DNA of 64,000 bases, from assembly GCA_030765055.1 (NCBI GenBank), contig CM060954.1, positions 104,919,947 to 104,983,946 of the forward strand. The letters are read 5' to 3'. Below the pieces are notes generated by a model. The model worked only from the letters and a program-made list of their open reading frames with translations, searched no databases and was not told where the DNA came from. This DNA is from Mantis religiosa (taxonomy: Eukaryota > Arthropoda > Insecta > Mantodea > Mantidae). Shown piece by piece: positions 58,448-64,000 of this stretch. The position numbers and the translations under genes are program-made. Every line of letters begins with the position of its first letter. Position 1 is the first letter of the stretch.

Positions 58448-59624
58448 CAGAGTGTCACACCTAACTCTGCGACCTCAAATATCTCCGAAAGGAAATAAAA
58501 TATGAAGATTCCAATTGGCTAGGAAGTACACTTATCAAGGACCCACAGTTGCGTTTTTAAATGGAACATAATATGCTTATTCTAGAAAAATGAAAAAATA
58601 TAGCTACAATTAGTGATAAAACACCTATTTCACGTTTATGAGCCTCATTAGTTCTGAAATACGTGGCTGTTATACGATGGCAATGGCGCCACCGTTTCTG
58701 ACGAAATGCAGCGGTTATACTTCTGTACTCAGAGCAGGAGGCCTGTAGCCTGCTGTAAACAAACCGATATCAGCTCGCCACGTTCAAGCTTTAGTGTACT
58801 AGTGTCTCCTGATCTCAAGGAACTGTACGGGAATAACTTTGAATCCCGCATTGTATTATATCGTTCAGCACTTCAGCAGTTGCAAGGTAATCCAGCATTC
58901 CTAAGTAATACCTTGTTTAAGGACGAAGTTTTATTTACAAATCATGCTCATGTGAAGCTGCGGAAATGGTCCGTACAAAATCCGCACTGGATTCGCCAGG
59001 TTGCCCATCAACGACAGTGGAGTGCCAATGCTTGGTGCGATGTCACTGTTAACCGTATTTTAGGTCCCTATTTTTATCAGGGAACATCAGCGATTTGCAT
59101 CATTTCTGCAACACATTCTACCCCTCCTCATGGAGGATGTGAGATTGTAAACGCGTCTACCAATGTGGTTCCAACATGATGGATGTCCCGCACATTATGT
59201 ACAAGTTTCCAGAGACATTGTGGATGCGAGTATTTCAAATAGGTAGATAGGACCGGGAGGTCCTCTACGATGGCCAGCTTGGTCCCCAATATTAAGCATT
59301 TTGACTCTTTCTCTGGGGCACGGTGAGGATAAGAGTGTATCAAGAACCGCCAACGTCGGTAGAGGATATGCAACATCGAAATTACTGCGCCAGTATCTGC
59401 AGAAACGCTAAAATCCGTGCAACACTCTCTTGTTAACAGATTCCAAAAGTGTATTGATGGAGAGGGAACTTGGTGTTGGAAGTGTTATTTGTTTACCTTT
59501 GTGGATTGTGCATACCTTCTCATTGTGTGAACCCTGGCATAGGTACATTCCTGGCCAATTGTAATGTTCATGTTTTGTTTCAGTTCGGAGATATCTGAGG
59601 TCGCAGAGTTAGGTAAACACACTT
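58448..59624 (+). mobile_element. Mariner-like DNA transposon with both terminal repeats and TA duplication
   Basis: The left end contains AGTGTCACACCTAACTCTGC GACCTCAAATATCTCCGA, and the right end is its complement with few differences (CGGAGATATCTGAGGTCGCA, GAGTTAGGT). TA dinucleotides flank both ends (58446-58447 and 59625-59626), the target duplication of Tc1/mariner elements. The interior carries one broken transposase gene. At about 1.18 kb the length is normal for this type, so it is a nearly complete but dead copy. Confidence 0.9.
58706..59416 (+). pseudogene. Mariner-like transposase, frameshifted
   Basis: The first frame (58706-59179) holds FKDEVLFTNHAHVKLRKWSV, the first-catalytic-Asp block (D73, E74), and QNPHWIRQVAHQRQWSANAW. 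From about 59090 the homologous sequence is in another frame with a stop near 59152, then MWFQHDGCPAH near 59163 (second catalytic Asp kept) and, after a stop, GPGGPLRWPAWSPILSIL near 59245. In that last block the conserved Asp of SPDL and LDF are lost. The DNA-binding domain upstream is not clear. The product would catalyse cut-and-paste of the surrounding element, but this copy cannot. Confidence 0.85.
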
Positions 59625-59626
59625 TA

Positions 59627-62595
59627 TTTCCCTCACAGCGGGAGAGGTGCAAATTGAGACACGGTTTTTTGCATTGTTTTACTGAACAATTTTCAATAAC
59701 TTGAAAACAATAAGAATCTAGAAAAATTAACCAGTAAAATTAAATTACACAATTAAGCCTGCATTCCATTTTGTGACGTTTACTTTTGAAAATTCATGAA
59801 GAGTTGTGTATTTGACCAAATGCAGTGTGGATACGTTCTTTCAGAGATCAATATATCCTACAGAAATTGAAGGAACCAGAGATTTTAAATGTTTTCAGAA
59901 GAATAAATCCATTAGATTACATCAGAATATTGAATACCCCATGTAAATAAAACTCTCTAATCAATTTCATAAATTACGTTCTATCCGACTAAAATGAACA
60001 GATGTACTACGGTTTCTGGAAAACGTATGGTTAAGTACGCATGTCTTTCTGCATATAGCACAGAGCAAAAAAAATGACGATCGACAAAAGTTGATCAAGA
60101 ATGGTTCCATCCCAACAGCTTGGACTGAACCTCTATTGATGACTGTGCTGTCTTACTTCAAAGCCCCAGATATTAGTACTATCAAAATTTAAAATACTGT
60201 TGCCACGAAACGCAACCTCATCAGTGCGTGCTAAGAAATTCATGAACGAAGCATAATTCTGTAACATGCGATAGCAGAAGTTCCCGTTCCTTTACTACCT
60301 TGTGTAATGGCTGTGGGTTTACGTTTAACTCAGGAAGAACGCGCTTTTCACGGTCAATGCTTCCTACATTTTTGACCTCCCAACTCCAAAAACAATCTTC
60401 AGAAATGATTCTCCATCTCTCTCACAAATACAAAAAATGTGTGAGCAGGGTAACTGTATGGGTAGTTTACTGGGTAAAGTTCACGTGCTTGTAATCAATT
60501 CCCATCTGCAGGGCCATGCATACGGTGCATATCAGCCGTTTCACTTATTACGCCTTCTGGTATCTGTACTCTACAACGCCAATCAAACCAGAAATTTCCA
60601 GTCAGCAGACAGTAATTTAATCCAATTTAATTCATTGCTGTGCAAAAGACCACCAGGTCAATAAACTGGAAAAATTAATTAAATTAATCATTATGCGTTT
60701 CAACAAGTGGCAAAATCGTTAATAATTTTCTAACAAACTGTTCATTTTGAAATTCTTTTCGCATTTGGAGGTGCTCACTGAAATAAAGATACTCCTGAAT
60801 TTAAGTTTAGACATATTTCAAATAGGTATAAATTGTCGTCCGAGGTCACCAAGAAAGTTTCAGTACGTTCTGGAAGTTTAGCATATGAAAAGGCATTGCG
60901 GGAGACAATAGTTATAATCAGAGCAACTTGTCATCCTTAGCGGAATATATCAAATAATTCCAAAATAGTGTGGTTTGCATAAAAACATTGTGGATTTGGC
61001 GAGAGCAGTAAGTTGTTTTAAGATTGCTGCAAATTAAAGGTTTAACCTGAGATACGGTGGTTAACATGTTGGCTTACTACTCAAGAGATCCCAGATACTA
61101 TTCCTGGCTAGAGGAATAGAATTGTTCTTTATTGTTCGGCCGCTCTATCTCCGGCTCGGACACTTCTCGAGAGGGGGAAGCGGGTTGTTGCCAGTTCTTT
61201 AGCGGAAATTTCAAGCAGAGCAACATGCGTATTTGAAATATTTCACGTATTTGCGTATTTCACGAACCAGTAGCCATATTATTATAATAGCGATAATAAT
61301 AGGACTTACGAACACTAAAAATCGGAATTCACGCACGAAAAATACACCAAAGAAAGTTTACCAGCCCAGATAGCTAAAAGACCACGTGGCTCAAACAAAG
61401 TTAACCTGACAACATGGTGTTGGGTTCGGAAGCCACGCCTAGCAGCGACAATGCTGATTGGCGCTAGCAGACAGTTTTAACCTCCTGACCAGAGCACCGG
61501 ATGTAGATACTCCCAGTATCACCAACAGATGCAGTTAGTGTGCGTGAAAGGTGTGAACGAAATATTCTAACAGAGTTTTGTTGTAATAAATATCTTGCAT
61601 GATAATGAAATTGCAAGTTGGATTTTATTGTTTTAAAGCTAATATGGTCCTATATTTTCATTTTAAAGATAATTTTGACGATATACTTTCAATTGCTCAT
61701 TACTGTATGTTGGTACTATGAACCTTCCCCCGCCACCTCCTGCAGTCGCAAAAACGTCAGAGCCGGAGACACAACGGCCGGACAGTAGTATGGATTATTG
61801 CCCATCCTGCTTAGGGTTCTGAAGTATAGTGAGCGAATAAATCTGTGGACAACACCATCAAAAAGGACTCAAGTCTGCCATTCTCTGCGTCTCAACATAC
61901 CAAAGTACACGTTTTAGCGAACACGATTTGGAGGATCGGTACCTTAGCTATTAAAGATGTTAAGAAGTTAAACATGAATAACTTTTTGTAAACCATATTC
62001 CCAGAAACAATAAGAGAATTACATTTGGTGCTATAAAAAGTCACATTTTTCTTCTTCAAACTAATTCAACACCTAAAAGAACAATAAAACATTACTATCA
62101 GATTAAAGGTATGGTGCATTTACGCAGAGAGTTATATAAAGGGTTATTACTTAGGGACTGATAAATTATCATAAGGAATGTGAGTTTTTCCAATTGTACC
62201 TGTGCACAAAGGAAACCTTTTCCAGTTCCTAATTCCTATTGGCTATTTGTAGGCTTCTAATGTGTTTGGTCAGTTTTAATTCGGTTCCTTTCCTATGAAA
62301 ATACTGTGGAATGGTTCCTTTTGCATAAATCGTGTTGATTGTGACCTCGTATTTCTTATACTATGGTTACGTTTGCTATTATAGCTGATTTTGTGCATCC
62401 CCTGTAAGAATGACTACAGAATAAACCAGAAATTCACTATTAAAATTTGGAGACCTTGTTTTTGCCAAATACACTTCAAGTGAACTGGGATAAAAGTCGT
62501 ATTTTGTATCAAACGGAATAACACTTTCTACAATAGCTTACTACCTTTTCTTTTGACAGTGCTGAATGGCGGTGGACTGAACAATCTGGAACAGT
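59627..62595. other. No recognised gene
   Basis: ORFs at 60300-60494 and 60437-60664 overlap in different frames and may be one decayed coding region of unknown kind. A degenerate tRNA-like segment lies near 61055-61110. 61130-61200 and 61690-61800 are GC-richer. A pyrimidine-rich acceptor (TTTTCTTTTGACAG) ends near 62560, before the ORF below. Confidence 0.4.
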
Positions 62596-63030
62596 ATGCC
62601 CAGAAAGAAGATCCAGCTGCGCCCAGTGTCGCTTATCGAAACAACGGCCATATGCGCCATGCATGCGGCTGATTGGGTATTTAGTCAGCAGGGAGATAAA
62701 ATATCAATAAACAAGCCTTTGTGGTATTTTGTCTCGCTCGCATATAGGGGGCCACTGTTTGTTATCACAGAAGGGGACGCCTTTATATCACCCACAGTGA
62801 TAAGGTTAATGCTAGGCTTAGAATACCTCATTCGACGATTTTCAAAATACACTGCGTCTGTACAAGAAGATTGGGATGGTGGATACAAGGATCTTCTGGT
62901 TTCATTCAATGACGTGCGGATCTGTTCCATAATTATTCATTCTTTTAAGGGAATGCAGCACCCAAATTGGCTAAAATATGGGAAAAATATTTTTGAGCTA
63001 ATAAAATACTTTGAGCCTTTAGTATCATAA
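62596..63030 (+). CDS. Unknown 144-codon ORF
   Basis: The ORF opens MPRKKIQLRPVSLIETTAIC, with an in-frame TGA shortly upstream, so the ATG at 62596 is the natural start. The residues have protein-like variety: LWYFVSLAYRGPLFVITEGD, an Arg/Tyr-rich middle (GLEYLIRRFSKYTASVQ), and a C-terminus WLKYGKNIFELIKYFEPLVS. No signal peptide, zinc motif or catalytic signature is evident. A splice-acceptor-like site lies 36 bases before the ATG, so it may be an exon, a single-exon gene or part of a transposon. A MULE-type fragment follows 365 bases downstream on the same strand. I do not recognise the family. Confidence 0.45.
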   Translation: MPRKKIQLRPVSLIETTAICAMHAADWVFSQQGDKISINKPLWYFVSLAYRGPLFVITEGDAFISPTVIRLMLGLEYLIRRFSKYTASVQEDWDGGYKDLLVSFNDVRICSIIIHSFKGMQHPNWLKYGKNIFELIKYFEPLVS

Positions 63031-63394
63031 TCCAACTAAATTTATGAGTTTCAGTCATTTAAATAACCTCACATGACAATTCAAATGTAATAAATTAATA
63101 CATATGAAATTAGTGGGCAAAGTTTCTGGTGTGTTGGTATGATGGTTATTTCTTACAATATGTGGCACCATGGAAAAAAAAACACCGGCTTCAAACATTG
63201 AAAGCAAATAATAATGTTTATATTTTTGCTTTTGTGTGAGCTTCTAACGGTCGGGATTTTCTTGTGTTTCTCCTTAAACTACTTACTGTTTATATATAAT
63301 TGATGAGTTTTAGTGGGCCATTTAACATTTATAAAGGTATTTTATACATTAAAATGTGCATATAACTGTTATATAGGTTATAGGTAAAACATTC
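63031..63394. other. Spacer
   Basis: AT-rich DNA with no recognised feature between the unknown ORF and the fragment below. Confidence 0.5.
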
Positions 63395-63929
63395 TTTGAA
63401 ACAACAGACCTTTTGTTGACTGTGTACATAGGATCATTAATAGGCTAAACGATACATGGGAAGAAACACCTAAACATAACACAACGATGGGAACATACTT
63501 GAGGCCTGATGTAGTAAGAAAACTAATGCCTGTGTACCAAAGGCTGGCATCAGATGAAATCCTAAGGAGATGTACATTGGGTAAGACACAAAATGCAAAT
63601 AAATGTTTACATAACATTATATGACATAATTGCCCAAAAGAAATATTTGTTTCAAAGAAGAGACTTCAGATATCTGTGACATCAACCATCAGTGAATTAA
63701 ATTTTGGATGTTCTGCCTCACTCAATCTGCAGTCAGACATAAAGGACACAGATTTCACCAGCATCTAAAAATTAGCCAAAGGAAGGACCAATTACGCGTA
63801 CTTCATACAGCAATTTTTGCGAAGACAACTTCTAAAACATCCAGAAGTAAACTAAAATTGAATAAAACTGCTGCAGAGGAGAAAAGGAAGAGGCAGGAGG
63901 GTCCAACTTATCTATCTGGAGGGTTTTAG
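63395..63929 (+). pseudogene. MULE-type transposase C-terminal region, broken
   Basis: From 63395 one frame reads NRPFVDCVHRIINRLNDTWE then ETPKHNTTMGTYLRPDVVRK, LASDEILRRCTLGKTQNANK and CLHN, a pattern typical of C-terminal parts of insect Mutator-like (MULE) proteins. A TGA follows where W is usual (near 63622), then CPKEIFVSKKRLQISVTSTI and SEFNFGCSA, a TAA near 63766, and a shift to another frame ending EEKRKRQEGPTYLSGGF at 63929. The start of the gene is not present here. Homology rests on recalled pattern. Confidence 0.6.
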
Positions 63930-64000
63930 TCTGCTTCAAGGCATGTAGCTGAGAAGGAAAATGTTTTGGATTTTAACATTTGATTTATTCAGTTTTAGTT

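Noticed and set aside
60300..60664. One coding region with a frameshift
   Set aside because: The two ORFs overlap in different frames and match no family I can name.

Overview
This is a stretch of repeat-filled, AT-rich insect genomic DNA. The tRNA-derived SINEs, LINE remnants and Gypsy-like LTRs look like those of a cockroach (Blattodea, possibly Periplaneta). That placement comes from recognising repeat families, not from a database search. There are no prokaryotic genes, operons, CRISPR arrays or rRNA genes, and no intact tRNA gene that I would trust.

Layout. 1-5 kb: a tRNA-like foldback repeat cut by the window edge, then a 5'-truncated LINE reverse transcriptase (minus strand) whose tail runs into a CTT/CTC microsatellite, then a SINE. 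5-8 kb: a foldback with a hammerhead-like core, a decayed LINE 3' end, a decayed DDE_3 transposase and a compound ACG/ATG microsatellite. 8-13 kb: SINEs in mostly featureless DNA. 12.65-15.1 kb: a solo LTR with a perfect 4-bp duplication, then a LINE ORF2 C-terminus of 329 codons. 16-19.7 kb: SINEs, a small palindrome and a mariner relic. 22-29.5 kb: a second LINE remnant, two halves of a DDE_3 transposase in swapped order, a possible MULE relic and a full foldback element. 31-33 kb and 51-52.7 kb: two LTRs, each holding a truncated LINE. 37-49.8 kb: SINEs, a frameshifted Penelope-like element with a GIY-YIG domain and a hammerhead-like core, another LTR, another foldback and a second clean solo LTR. 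57-64 kb: a possible 3' end of a host gene, a mariner-like transposon with both terminal repeats, an unknown 144-codon ORF and a MULE-type relic running to the window edge.

Almost every recognisable protein is a broken mobile element. The best candidate for host coding sequence is a pair of splice-bounded open segments at 57469-57533 and 58129-58191. I did not find a new multi-gene system. The most unusual material is the tRNA-like foldback family, the LTRs with LINEs lodged next to the TATA box, and the hammerhead-like cores at two places.
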